Origin: an uncultured Pelagibacteraceae bacterium
Lineage (GTDB): Bacteria > Pseudomonadota > Alphaproteobacteria > Pelagibacterales > Pelagibacteraceae
Assembly (NCBI GenBank): GCA_902579285.1
Contig: CACHGA010000001.1
Coordinates: 186,001 to 250,000, forward strand
Length of the DNA stretch: 64,000 nucleotides
Direction of reading: 5' to 3'
The notes beneath the pieces were generated by a model. It made no database searches. It saw nothing but the letters and a program-made list of their open reading frames with translations, and was not told where the DNA came from. This document shows positions 8,779 to 16,808 of this stretch, piece by piece (position 1 is the first letter of the stretch; each line of letters opens with the position of its first letter). The translations under genes and the position numbers were made by a program.

Positions 8779-8783
8779 AAATT

Positions 8784-8872
8784 GGGGGCCATTCAGGCGG
8801 TTTTGATACGTTTAACGTGTCAGGGTGTAACAACAGCAGCACGAACTTTTAAAAGCGGGTTGTTTGGTCTCC
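8784..8872 (+). ncRNA. ffs: Signal recognition particle RNA (4.5S-type, small SRP)
   Basis: The two ends pair completely: GGGGGCCA (8784-8791) with TGGTCTCC (8865-8872), using two G-U pairs. The conserved helix 8 core is recognisable at 8821-8839: CAGG, 10 bases, then AGCAG, with the same 19-base length as E. coli 4.5S RNA, and flanked by CGTG/CACG pairing. The position just before dnaX is a known bacterial location. The apical loop is not the usual GGAA: TAAC occupies that place (8828-8831). About 89 nt long; together with Ffh it would target membrane proteins. Confidence 0.85.
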
Positions 8873-8876
8873 TTAT

Positions 8877-10544
8877 ATGGAAAAAAATAATTCAAAAATT
8901 TTAGCGTTAAAATATAGGCCGAGGATTTTTAAAGATTTAATTGGCCAAGAAATAATTGCACAAACAATTTCTAACGCAATAAAAATAAACAAAACACCTA
9001 ATGCTTATCTTTTAACTGGGATTAGAGGAGTTGGAAAAACAACAACTGCTAGATTAATTGCAAAGGCAATGAATTGTACCAAAAATTTTGAAACAGGGGA
9101 AATGTGTGGTGAAAAAGAAACTTGCCACTGTCGAGAAATTGAAAATTCAAATCATATCGATGTTCTTGAGATGGATGCAGCATCGAAAACTGGAATAGAC
9201 GATGTAAGAGAGTTAATAGAAAATGCAAAGTATAATCCTACCAGTGCAAAATTTAAAATATTTATCATAGACGAAGTTCACATGTTATCTAAACAGGCCT
9301 TCAATGGTCTTTTAAAGACTTTAGAAGAGCCACCAGAAAAACTAAAATTTATCCTAGCAACTACTGAAGCTAGGAAAATACCTATAACAATTTTATCTCG
9401 ATGCCAGAGGTTTGATCTTAGAAGAGTAAATTTAGAGCAGATTTTTAAACATTTAAAAAAAATATCAGATATCGAAAAAGGAAAAATCTCCGATGATGCT
9501 TTAAAATTATTAGCTCGAGCATCAGAAGGATCAGTTAGGGATGCTGTATCGTTATTAGATAGGGCATTAATTTTTCAAAGTCTCGATGCAAATAACACTA
9601 TTCAAGAAGCTGACGTAAGAAAAATGCTAGGGATAGCTGATAAATCCAAAATAATAAACTTGATTAACTGTATTTTTGAAGGAAATGAAAAAGGAGCATT
9701 AGATCAACTAAAGGATTTGAGCGATGGAGGATTAGATGCAAAAAACTTTTTAAATGATTTTTTAGAACTACTTTATTTATTTGGAAGAAGGGCAAGTCTT
9801 GGACCTATCGAAAAAGACTTATTTCTTTCGGAGGGGGAAATTAAATTGATTGATAAAATCTCCAAAGACTTAAATATGCAAGATCTTGGTTTATTTTGGC
9901 AACTATCTTTAAAAACTATTGAAGATTTAAAACTTGTTTCAAACGAGGATGTTGCTCTTAAAATGTTTGTGATGCAACTAATACATATTAAAAATTTTGA
10001 TGAAAACACAGAAGAAACAGTTTCTATTGATAAAAAAAACGAGGTTTCAGATTTAAAAGCCAAAGAAAGTATGGAAACAACTGAAGAAACTAAGCCAGTC
10101 AACTTTGTAAAAGAGCAGATGAAGAATACAGATCAAATAAAAAAACAGGATAAAAATGAAATCCTGAATCAAGAAAATTTAGAGATAAGATCTTTTTCAA
10201 GTCTTATAGATATCGCTGAAAAGAATAAAGAAATGGAACTTAAATTTGACTTGGAAAGGAATGTTAAATTATCTAAATTCGAGCAAGGAAAAATTGAAAT
10301 TAGCTTTAATGAGAATTTGAACAAAAATTTTATTAAAAAGTTGTCTCATTGTTTGCACGAATGGACAGGTAAAAGATGGATTATAAGTTTAAGCAAAGAC
10401 AATAATCTCAAGACTTTTCATGAACAAAAAATAGAAAAAAAACAAAGTAAATTAGAAAATGAAAAAAATAGTGAAGTTTATAAAGAAGTTTCAAAATTCT
10501 TTCCAGATTCTGAATTAATTGATGTGAGCGAAACAAATGAGTAA
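8877..10544 (+). CDS. dnaX: DNA polymerase III subunits tau/gamma
   Basis: A 555-residue clamp-loader ATPase. Motifs in order: LALKYRPRIFKDLIGQE, Walker A GIRGVGKTTTARL near residue 48, a cysteine zinc cluster (C...C...CHC, residues 64-85), Walker B IIDEVHML and the sensor LSRCQRFD. Residues after about 375 are charged linker and then the tau C-terminal domain. The ATG lies only 4 bases after the SRP RNA end, with no Shine-Dalgarno in between. Its 3' end overlaps ebfC by 8 bases in the classical dnaX-ebfC-recR order. Confidence 0.95.
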   Translation: MEKNNSKILALKYRPRIFKDLIGQEIIAQTISNAIKINKTPNAYLLTGIRGVGKTTTARLIAKAMNCTKNFETGEMCGEKETCHCREIENSNHIDVLEMDAASKTGIDDVRELIENAKYNPTSAKFKIFIIDEVHMLSKQAFNGLLKTLEEPPEKLKFILATTEARKIPITILSRCQRFDLRRVNLEQIFKHLKKISDIEKGKISDDALKLLARASEGSVRDAVSLLDRALIFQSLDANNTIQEADVRKMLGIADKSKIINLINCIFEGNEKGALDQLKDLSDGGLDAKNFLNDFLELLYLFGRRASLGPIEKDLFLSEGEIKLIDKISKDLNMQDLGLFWQLSLKTIEDLKLVSNEDVALKMFVMQLIHIKNFDENTEETVSIDKKNEVSDLKAKESMETTEETKPVNFVKEQMKNTDQIKKQDKNEILNQENLEIRSFSSLIDIAEKNKEMELKFDLERNVKLSKFEQGKIEISFNENLNKNFIKKLSHCLHEWTGKRWIISLSKDNNLKTFHEQKIEKKQSKLENEKNSEVYKEVSKFFPDSELIDVSETNE

Positions 10545-10857
10545 TTTTTCAGATATGTTATCACAGGCCAAAAATATTCAAGAAAAAATGAAAGAGGTAC
10601 AAGAAAATTTGAAAAAAATTGAGGTGGAAGGAGTATCTGGCGGTGAACTAGTTAAGGTAGTACTCAAAGGGGATTATGAAATGAAGTCTATTTTTGTTCA
10701 CGACAATGCAAAAAATGAAAAAAAAGAAATCATTTATGATTTAATTGTGGCTGCCTATAATGACGCAAAAGACAAACTTAAAAAAAAAACTTCATCAGAA
10801 ATAAGTAAAGTGACTGGAATACCAAACCTACCTCCAGATTTTAAAATGCCTTTTTAA
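10537..10857 (+). CDS. ebfC: YbaB/EbfC nucleoid-associated protein
   Basis: A 106-residue DNA-binding protein of the YbaB family: a charged N-terminal helix with the AKNIQEKMKEVQENL pattern, a central VEGVSGGELVKVVLKGDYE sheet, and a C-terminal region with PNLPPDFKMPF. Family members form tweezer-like dimers on DNA. It overlaps dnaX and ends directly against the recR ATG, so the three are one translational unit. Confidence 0.92.
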   Translation: MSNFSDMLSQAKNIQEKMKEVQENLKKIEVEGVSGGELVKVVLKGDYEMKSIFVHDNAKNEKKEIIYDLIVAAYNDAKDKLKKKTSSEISKVTGIPNLPPDFKMPF

Positions 10858-11466
10858 ATGGAAAATAATAATCAAGAAATAGATGAATTAATTAAACAGT
10901 TCTCAAAACTTCCTGGTTTAGGCCCGAAGTCCGCCAAGAGAATAATTTTAAAGCTTATTACAAATAAAGAAAATATGATCAAACCCTTAGCAAAATCTTT
11001 AGCTAGTGTTTATAAAAATGTAGTCCGTTGTAACATATGTGGAAATTTAAAAATGAAAGATACACAGTGCACATGTGAAAAAAATATTAATGGTTATGAT
11101 AAAATCTGTGTTGTAGAAAATTTAGCTGATATGTGGGCAATAGAGTCATCAAATATTTTCAAAGGATATTTCCATATATTGGGTGGAACATTAAATAATA
11201 ACGACAATAATGGTCAAAAAAATCTTTTAATAGACTCTTTACTTAAAAGAATAGAAAAAAATAAATTAAAAGAGGTAATAATTGCAACTAGCGCAACTGT
11301 CGAAGGTCAAACAACAGCACATTATATTGAGGATGAAATTAAAAATAGTGAAATTAAAATTTCTAAATTAGGCCAAGGATTACCTGTTGGTGGAGAAATA
11401 GAACAGCTAGACGATGGCACATTGGTCTCTGCATTTAAAAACAGGGTACCGGTATCTAGTGAATAG
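10858..11466 (+). CDS. recR: Recombination mediator RecR
   Basis: A 202-residue RecR: a helix-hairpin-helix (LPGLGPKSAKRI), a four-cysteine zinc finger (CNICGNL...CTCEK, about residues 58-75), and a Toprim domain with ICVVENLADMWAIE and the LGG motif. The C-terminal Walker-B-like region is intact. It helps RecFOR load RecA at gaps. The 3' end overlaps the convergent glcB by 11 bases, so the two transcripts must be antisense at their ends. Confidence 0.94.
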   Translation: MENNNQEIDELIKQFSKLPGLGPKSAKRIILKLITNKENMIKPLAKSLASVYKNVVRCNICGNLKMKDTQCTCEKNINGYDKICVVENLADMWAIESSNIFKGYFHILGGTLNNNDNNGQKNLLIDSLLKRIEKNKLKEVIIATSATVEGQTTAHYIEDEIKNSEIKISKLGQGLPVGGEIEQLDDGTLVSAFKNRVPVSSE

Positions 11467-13600
11467 ATTTTTTTTCTAATCTTCTTTTGTGAAGTAAAGG
11501 CTCTGTGTATCCAGATGGTTGAATTCTTCCTTTAAAAATTAAATCACACGCTGTCATAAAAGCTTTAGATTTTTCAAAATTTAAAGACATTGGCTCGTAT
11601 TTTTTATCTGAACTGTTTTGTTCATCTACTATTTTAGCCATTTTTTTCATAACTTTCATAACTTGGTCTTTAGAACATATATTATGATGCAACCAATTTG
11701 CTATATGTTGGGATGAAATTCTAAGAGTAGCTCTATCCTCCATTAAACCAATATTGTTTATGTCAGGTACTTTTGAGCAACCTACGCCCTGGTCAATCCA
11801 CCTTACTACATAGCCTAAAATCCCTTGTACATTGTTTTCAAGCTCTTTATTTATGTCATCTAAAGACCAATTAGGTCTATCAGCCTTTGGTATTTCGAGT
11901 AAGTTTTCTAACTTTGCTCTCTTCTTATTTTTTAATTCATTTTGTTTTTTAAAAACGTCAAAGTAATGATAGTGCGTTGCATGAAGTGTAGCTGCTGTTG
12001 GAGACGGTACCCAAGCACAATTTGCGCCAGATTTTGGATGATTAATTTTTTGCTTCATCATATCAGACATTTTATCTGGCATAGCCCACATACCTTTTCC
12101 TATTTGGGCCTTACCAGAAAAACCACATGCTAAACCAATATCTACATTCCAATCTTCATAAGTATTTAACCACGTAGATTTTTTCATATCCCCTTTAAAA
12201 ATCATAGGACCAGCCTCAAAAGATGTATGCATTTCATCACCAGTTCTATCTAAAAATCCAGTATTTATAAAAACAACTCTTTCCTTAACTTTTCTTATAC
12301 ATTCTTTTAAATTAACTGTTGTCCTTCTTTCCTCATCCATTATTCCAACTTTAATTGAATATTTTTTTATTTTTAAAGCATCTTCTACTCTTGAAAATAA
12401 ATTATTAGTAAAGTCAACTTCTTCAGGGCCATGCATTTTCGGTTTAACAATGTAAACCGACTCTTTTCTAGAATTATTCTTTAATTTAAAGTCATGCATA
12501 GCACATAAAGTAGATATGAAAGCATCCATGATACCCTCAGGTATTTCAGACCCATCTTTTAATATTATTGCAGGATTCGTCATTAAATGACCTACATTTC
12601 TATTAAGTAATAAAGCTCTACCGTGTAAGGTAATTTTTGACCCATCTGCTCCCATGTAACTTCTGTTAGAATTTAATTTTCTTACAAATGTTTTTCCATT
12701 TTTATTAACCTCAGTTTTTAAATCTCCTTTCATCAAACCAAGCCAATTCCTATAACATTTTACTTTATCAAAAGAGTCCACAGCAGCTACAGAATCCTCA
12801 TTATCAACAATAGTTGATATAGCCGACTCCACAATTATATCTGAAATTCCTGCTTTATCCGTTTTTCCAATCTTGCTATTTTCATCAATTATAACATCAA
12901 TATGTAAGTTATTATTTTTAAATAAAATAGATTTTGGATTACTTTTCTCACCACTAAAGCCAACAAATTGATTTTTATTTTTTAGATTATGCCTTTTGTC
13001 ATCTACTAGAAAAACCAAATTATTATTTTCAATTTTTATTTTAGATATATTTTTCCAACTAGTGTTTTCAATTGAAATTATTTTATCAAAGAATTCTCTA
13101 ACATAATTTATGACTTCAATCGCTCTTTGTTTGTCCCAAGTATCAACTTTATTTTCAGATATAACATCTGTTCCATAAATTGCATCATATAAGCTTCCCC
13201 ATCTAGCATTCGCTGCGTTCAAAGCATATCTAGCATTATCAACTGGAACAACTAATTGAGGTCCCGCTATAGAAGAAATCTCTTCATCAACATCTGATGT
13301 ATTGATCTTGAAATTGTCTTTTTCTTCTACAATATAATTAATAGATTTTAAGAATTCGGTATATTTATTTTTATCCAATGTACTATCCTTGTTTGACAAA
13401 TGCCAGTCGTCAATTTTTTTTTGTATCTCTTCTCTTTTTTTGATTAAATTTTTATTTTTTGGGGCTAATTCATGAACTACATTACTAAATTCTTTCCAGA
13501 AATGATTTGAATCTAAGCCGGTTCCAGGAATGGCTTCGTCATTAATAAATTTGATAAGATTTTCGTCAATCTTCAAATTATTTATGGTTATTTTTTTCAT
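11456..13600 (-). CDS. glcB: Malate synthase G
   Basis: A 714-residue enzyme of the isoform-G size class. It condenses glyoxylate with acetyl-CoA to malate. Seen are NARWGSLYDAIYGTD, the catalytic-barrel sequence GFLDRTGDEMHTS, and the C-terminal WVPSPTAATLHATHYH region. In cultured SAR11 this gene is tied to glycine/glyoxylate metabolism and reported to have a glycine riboswitch. The 100-base leader here shows no such element (see findings). It is divergent from accA and convergent with recR. Confidence 0.94.
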   Translation of the reverse strand: MKKITINNLKIDENLIKFINDEAIPGTGLDSNHFWKEFSNVVHELAPKNKNLIKKREEIQKKIDDWHLSNKDSTLDKNKYTEFLKSINYIVEEKDNFKINTSDVDEEISSIAGPQLVVPVDNARYALNAANARWGSLYDAIYGTDVISENKVDTWDKQRAIEVINYVREFFDKIISIENTSWKNISKIKIENNNLVFLVDDKRHNLKNKNQFVGFSGEKSNPKSILFKNNNLHIDVIIDENSKIGKTDKAGISDIIVESAISTIVDNEDSVAAVDSFDKVKCYRNWLGLMKGDLKTEVNKNGKTFVRKLNSNRSYMGADGSKITLHGRALLLNRNVGHLMTNPAIILKDGSEIPEGIMDAFISTLCAMHDFKLKNNSRKESVYIVKPKMHGPEEVDFTNNLFSRVEDALKIKKYSIKVGIMDEERRTTVNLKECIRKVKERVVFINTGFLDRTGDEMHTSFEAGPMIFKGDMKKSTWLNTYEDWNVDIGLACGFSGKAQIGKGMWAMPDKMSDMMKQKINHPKSGANCAWVPSPTAATLHATHYHYFDVFKKQNELKNKKRAKLENLLEIPKADRPNWSLDDINKELENNVQGILGYVVRWIDQGVGCSKVPDINNIGLMEDRATLRISSQHIANWLHHNICSKDQVMKVMKKMAKIVDEQNSSDKKYEPMSLNFEKSKAFMTACDLIFKGRIQPSGYTEPLLHKRRLEKKSIH

Positions 13601-13700
13601 TATATTAACAATACACTAGAAATTGGGCATTTTATCAAGAATTTATTGACACATTTGAAATTTAATAGGATTAATAATATTGTTTCAATAATTAAATTTT

Positions 13701-14810
13701 ATGAGAAATTATCTTGAATTTGAGAAAGAAATAAAATCTCTTGAGGAAAATTTAGAAAAATCTAAGAATCCTTTTGATAAAGACGGCATATCCCAGGTTG
13801 ATACTGCTAAAATTGAAAAAATTCAGGAAGAAATTAATTCAAAATTAAAAACAACTTACTCAAAACTCAACAGTTGGCAAAAGACATTAGTTGCAAGGCA
13901 CGAAGATAGACCAAGAGCTAAATTTTATATCAATGAAATATTTTCAGATTTTACTTTAATCTCAGGAGATAGGTTATTTTCAGATGATAAATCAATAATT
14001 GCTGGTTTTGGACTCATAAACAATAAATCTGTTTTGGTTTTAGGACAGGAAAAAGGTTTGGATCTTAATAGTAGAATGGAAAGCAATTTTGGCATGATGA
14101 GACCCGAGGGCTATAGAAAATGTATCAGACTTATGAAACTTGCTGATCGCTTCAGAATTCCAGTTATTTCTTTAATTGATACACCTGGCGCATACCCAGG
14201 AATAGGTGCTGAGCAAAGGGGGCAAGCAATAGCCATTGCAAACTCTATTGAGTGTTGCATGTCCCTTAAGGTACCAAACATTTCAATAATAATAGGCGAG
14301 GGTGGGTCTGGAGGCGCAATTGCACTGGCTTCATCGAATAAAGTAATAATGTTAGAGCACTCAATCTATTCTGTTATATCACCTGAAGGCTGTGCATCTA
14401 TATTGTGGAGAGACCCAAGCAAATCTCTGGAAGCCGCTGAAGCTATGAAATTAACGGCACAACAACTTTTAAAATTAGGTATAGTTGACGAGGTTGTAGA
14501 AGAACCACTTGGTGGAGCCCATAGAGATCATAAAGAAACAGCGGAAAAAATTAAAAATATAATTTTAAAATATCTTGAAAATTTTGAAAGTTTATCTGGA
14601 GATCAAATTTTAAATCATAGAAAGACAAAATTTCTTAAAGTAGGTAGAGATCAGGGATTTAAAAAAGCTAAAGACACGATTGATAACAATTTGGCATTTG
14701 TTGAACCTACAACTTCAAAAATAATTAGATTATTTCAAAAAAGAAAAAGTTTAGTGCTAGGATCAGCAATTGTCCTTATCTTATTAGTAATTCTAAGTAA
14801 TTTTCTGTAG
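13701..14810 (+). CDS. accA: Acetyl-CoA carboxylase carboxyltransferase alpha subunit with C-terminal membrane tail
   Basis: Residues 1-318 match the usual AccA: N-terminal helical region, WQKTLVARHEDRPRAKFYI, then the crotonase core with LIDTPGAYPGIGAEQRGQ, GEGGSGGAIAL and SPEGCASILWRD. It provides half of the carboxyltransferase that makes malonyl-CoA. The protein is 369 residues, about 50 longer than usual. The last 21 residues (349-369) are a hydrophobic stretch after KRK, which looks like a single tail anchor. I see no frameshift that would explain the extension. Confidence 0.93.
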   Translation: MRNYLEFEKEIKSLEENLEKSKNPFDKDGISQVDTAKIEKIQEEINSKLKTTYSKLNSWQKTLVARHEDRPRAKFYINEIFSDFTLISGDRLFSDDKSIIAGFGLINNKSVLVLGQEKGLDLNSRMESNFGMMRPEGYRKCIRLMKLADRFRIPVISLIDTPGAYPGIGAEQRGQAIAIANSIECCMSLKVPNISIIIGEGGSGGAIALASSNKVIMLEHSIYSVISPEGCASILWRDPSKSLEAAEAMKLTAQQLLKLGIVDEVVEEPLGGAHRDHKETAEKIKNIILKYLENFESLSGDQILNHRKTKFLKVGRDQGFKKAKDTIDNNLAFVEPTTSKIIRLFQKRKSLVLGSAIVLILLVILSNFL

Positions 14811-14941
14811 CAAATTGGTAATACAAGGGTTTTTTTTATTAAAAACCAATCATTTGCTTGACTTTTAATCTATTAAACTGTTTAAGGGCAATATTAGTAA
14901 ATTTTACTAATATTAAGTTAACTAAGTATAAGGAAAGAAAA

Positions 14942-15151
14942 ATGAGTCTAAAAGGCAAAGTAAAGTGGTTCAATGGAACTAAAGGTTACGGTTTTATTGA
15001 AAGAGAAGATAAAGAAAAGGACGTTTTCGTTCATTCTTCAGCAGTAAGAGCAGCTGGTTTAAAATATTTAAACGAAGGTGATGAGCTTACTTTTGATGTA
15101 GAGAACGGAGAAAAAGGACCTGCCGCGGTAAATCTACAGAAAACATCTTAA
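14942..15151 (+). CDS. cspA: Cold-shock-domain protein (CspA family)
   Basis: A 69-residue OB-fold RNA/DNA chaperone with both RNP motifs: [10 protein letters not shown] (RNP1) and DVFVHSSAV (RNP2). It begins with [15 protein letters not shown] use the ATG at 14942 because an AAGGAAAG site precedes it and this gives the standard length; longer upstream starts do not match the family. A TTGACT box at 14858-14863 may be part of its promoter, leaving a leader of perhaps 50 bases. Confidence 0.95.
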   Translation: MSLKGKVKWFNGTKGYGFIEREDKEKDVFVHSSAVRAAGLKYLNEGDELTFDVENGEKGPAAVNLQKTS

Positions 15152-15175
15152 ATCTTATTACCAGCAAATTCGAAA

Positions 15176-15216
15176 ATTGGGGCAATGGTTACCTAGATTT
15201 AGGTTATTGTCCCAAT
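15176..15216 (+). terminator. Hairpin after the cold-shock gene
   Basis: An 11-bp stem (15176-15186 with 15206-15216; core TTGGGGCAAT with ATTGTCCCAA, one G-U pair) encloses a second small stem ACCT/AGGT. It lies 25 bases after the csp stop. No strong T-run follows, so it may be a weak terminator or a processing/stability element rather than an intrinsic terminator. Confidence 0.45.
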
Positions 15217-15261
15217 AATCAAGGGTTGAAATTAATTTTTAATTTGTTAAAAAAGCTACAA

Positions 15262-15336
15262 ATGTTGAAAAGAAAATACATCGTTATTTCACACAAACAC
15301 TCTCACAGAGTGCACGCTAGGCTATTGCTTAGCTAA
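15262..15336 (+). CDS. Candidate histidine leader peptide (hisL-like)
   Basis: A 24-codon ORF, ATG to TAA, in the gap before tRNA-His. Residues 11-18 read HKHSHRVH: four histidines in eight codons, all encoded by CAC even though this AT-rich genome prefers CAT. Two small hairpins overlap the His codons and the end of the ORF: CACTCT/AGAGTG (15298-15312) and GCTAGGC/GCTTAGC (15316-15333). Genes downstream are tRNA-His, hisS, hisZ and hisG, all histidine functions. Together this resembles a transcription- or translation-attenuation leader. No T-rich terminator and no strong ribosome binding site are visible, so the mechanism is unresolved. Confidence 0.55.
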   Translation: MLKRKYIVISHKHSHRVHARLLLS

Positions 15337-15391
15337 ATCACTACATATTTAAAATACAAATTTATAAACAATTAATATAAAAAGGAGTTAT

Positions 15392-15468
15392 GCAGCAGTA
15401 GCTCAGTTGGTTAGAGCACTAGTTTGTGGAACTAGGGGTCGGTGGTTCGAATCCACCCTGCTGTACCA
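15392..15468 (+). tRNA. tRNA-His (GTG)
   Basis: A full 77-nt cloverleaf including an encoded CCA (15466-15468): acceptor GCAGCAG/CTGCTGT with a G-U first pair, D-arm GCTC/GAGC, anticodon stem CTAGT/ACTAG with loop TTGTGGA (anticodon GTG at 15426-15428), and T-arm GGTGG/CCACC with TTCGAAT. Base 73 is A and the preceding base is T, so no G-1 is encoded, as known for alphaproteobacterial tRNA-His. The gene lies 5 bases before the hisS start codon. Confidence 0.97.
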
Positions 15469-15473
15469 AAAAA

Positions 15474-16808
15474 ATGGTAAAAGATAAAAAAACAAAACCT
15501 TCTAAGGAATTACCATTAGGTTTTGTAGATAGAAAAGAAAAAGAATTATTAATCCGTGATTTTGTAATTTCTAATATCAAAGAAGTTATGATTAAGTACG
15601 GTTTTCAATATCTCGAAACACCTAGTTTTGAGTATACAGATAGTATTGGAAAATTTTTACCTGATAAAGAAAGACCAGACTCTGGAGTGTTTTCTTTTAA
15701 AGATGAAAATAAATGGATATCACTTCGTTACGATCTAACCGCACCTTTAGCAAGATATGTTGCAAAGAATTATCTTGAAATACCAAAACCATTTAAACGT
15801 TATCAATTAGGTTCTGTTTGGAGAAACGAAAAACCTGGACCTGGAAGATTTAGAGAATTTTTACAATTTGATGCGGACTATGTTGGGACAAAAAATTTAC
15901 AAGCAGATGCAGAGCTTTGTGTATTAATTTCTGAAATATTAGAAAAGTGCGGTTTAGATAAAAAAGATTATACAGTAAAAATTTCCTCTAGAAAATTAAC
16001 AGATAAATTATTCGAAAAATTAAAAATTACATCAAAAGACCAAGTTTCTACTACACTGAGGGCCCTAGACAAAATTGATAGACTTGGCTGGGAAGAAGCA
16101 AAAAAACTTCTAGGAGAGGGCCGAAAAGATAAGTCAGGAGATTATACAAAAGGAGCAAAACTGAGTAACGATCAGATCAAAAAAATCGAAACTACTTTGC
16201 AAGGCAAAATTCCTGATAGCGAAGATATTTCAGAAATTCTAGAAATATTCAAAGCTTACAATTTTAAGAATTACAAATTTGACCCATCAGTTATAAGGGG
16301 ACTAGAATATTACACTGGACCCATTTTTGAAGTTAATTTAAATTTTCAAATTAAAAATTTAAAAGGGCAGACCATTCAATTTGGATCAATAGGCGGGGGA
16401 GGAAGATATGATAATCTCGTAAGTAATTTTGGAAATTTAGATTGTCCCGCAACAGGAATATCAATTGGTTTAGATAGACTTGTATTTGCTTTGATGCAGA
16501 AAAAAGATTTTAAAATAAAGTCTACACGACCAGTCATTATATGCGTTTTTGATAAAGATAAAATTAAGGAATACGTAGGCATACTAAACAAACTTAGAGC
16601 ATTGAATATAAGTTCAGAGATTTATCCAGGGGAGGGTAAGTTAAAAAAACAAATGGAATATGCAAACAAGTTAGGATCCCCAGCTGTTATTTTGTATGGT
16701 GATAATGAAATAAAATCAGGAAAAGTAACTTTAAAAAATTTAGAAAGTGGAAATGAGAGTTCAATTAAAATTGAGGAACTAGCAAATGAAATCAAAAAAC
16801 TACTCTGA
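15474..16808 (+). CDS. hisS: Histidyl-tRNA synthetase
   Basis: A 444-residue class II aminoacyl-tRNA synthetase. Motif 2 is visible in FKRYQLGSVWRNEKPGPGR, the histidine-specific segment as RGLEYYTGPIFE, and motif 3 as GISIGLDRL. The anticodon-binding domain occupies about residues 345-444. The ATG at 15474 follows the tRNA-His CCA end by 5 bases; longer frames run back through the tRNA and are not plausible. After tRNA 3' processing the mRNA would be almost leaderless. It overlaps hisZ by 23 bases. Confidence 0.95.
   Translation: MVKDKKTKPSKELPLGFVDRKEKELLIRDFVISNIKEVMIKYGFQYLETPSFEYTDSIGKFLPDKERPDSGVFSFKDENKWISLRYDLTAPLARYVAKNYLEIPKPFKRYQLGSVWRNEKPGPGRFREFLQFDADYVGTKNLQADAELCVLISEILEKCGLDKKDYTVKISSRKLTDKLFEKLKITSKDQVSTTLRALDKIDRLGWEEAKKLLGEGRKDKSGDYTKGAKLSNDQIKKIETTLQGKIPDSEDISEILEIFKAYNFKNYKFDPSVIRGLEYYTGPIFEVNLNFQIKNLKGQTIQFGSIGGGGRYDNLVSNFGNLDCPATGISIGLDRLVFALMQKKDFKIKSTRPVIICVFDKDKIKEYVGILNKLRALNISSEIYPGEGKLKKQMEYANKLGSPAVILYGDNEIKSGKVTLKNLESGNESSIKIEELANEIKKLL

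Noticed and set aside
9451-9500. In-phase A-run in dnaX (heptamer A AAA AAA near 9455-9461) as a frameshift site
   Set aside because: The -1 frame stops within about 12 codons at residue about 205, inside the ATPase domains, so the product would not be a functional gamma subunit.
14821-14850. T-rich inverted repeat GGTTTTT/AAAAACC after accA as a terminator
   Set aside because: The stem has only two GC pairs and the T-run is inside it, so it is no better than background for this AT content.
15390-15401. Three-codon ORF (ATG CAG CAG TAG) after an AGGAG sequence at the tRNA-His 5' end
   Set aside because: The spacing between AGGAG and ATG is only 2 bases and the ORF lies mostly in the tRNA itself; most likely coincidence.
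15426-15473. Upstream extension of hisS through the tRNA-His gene
   Set aside because: The added residues are just translated tRNA sequence; the ATG at 15474 gives the family N-terminus.
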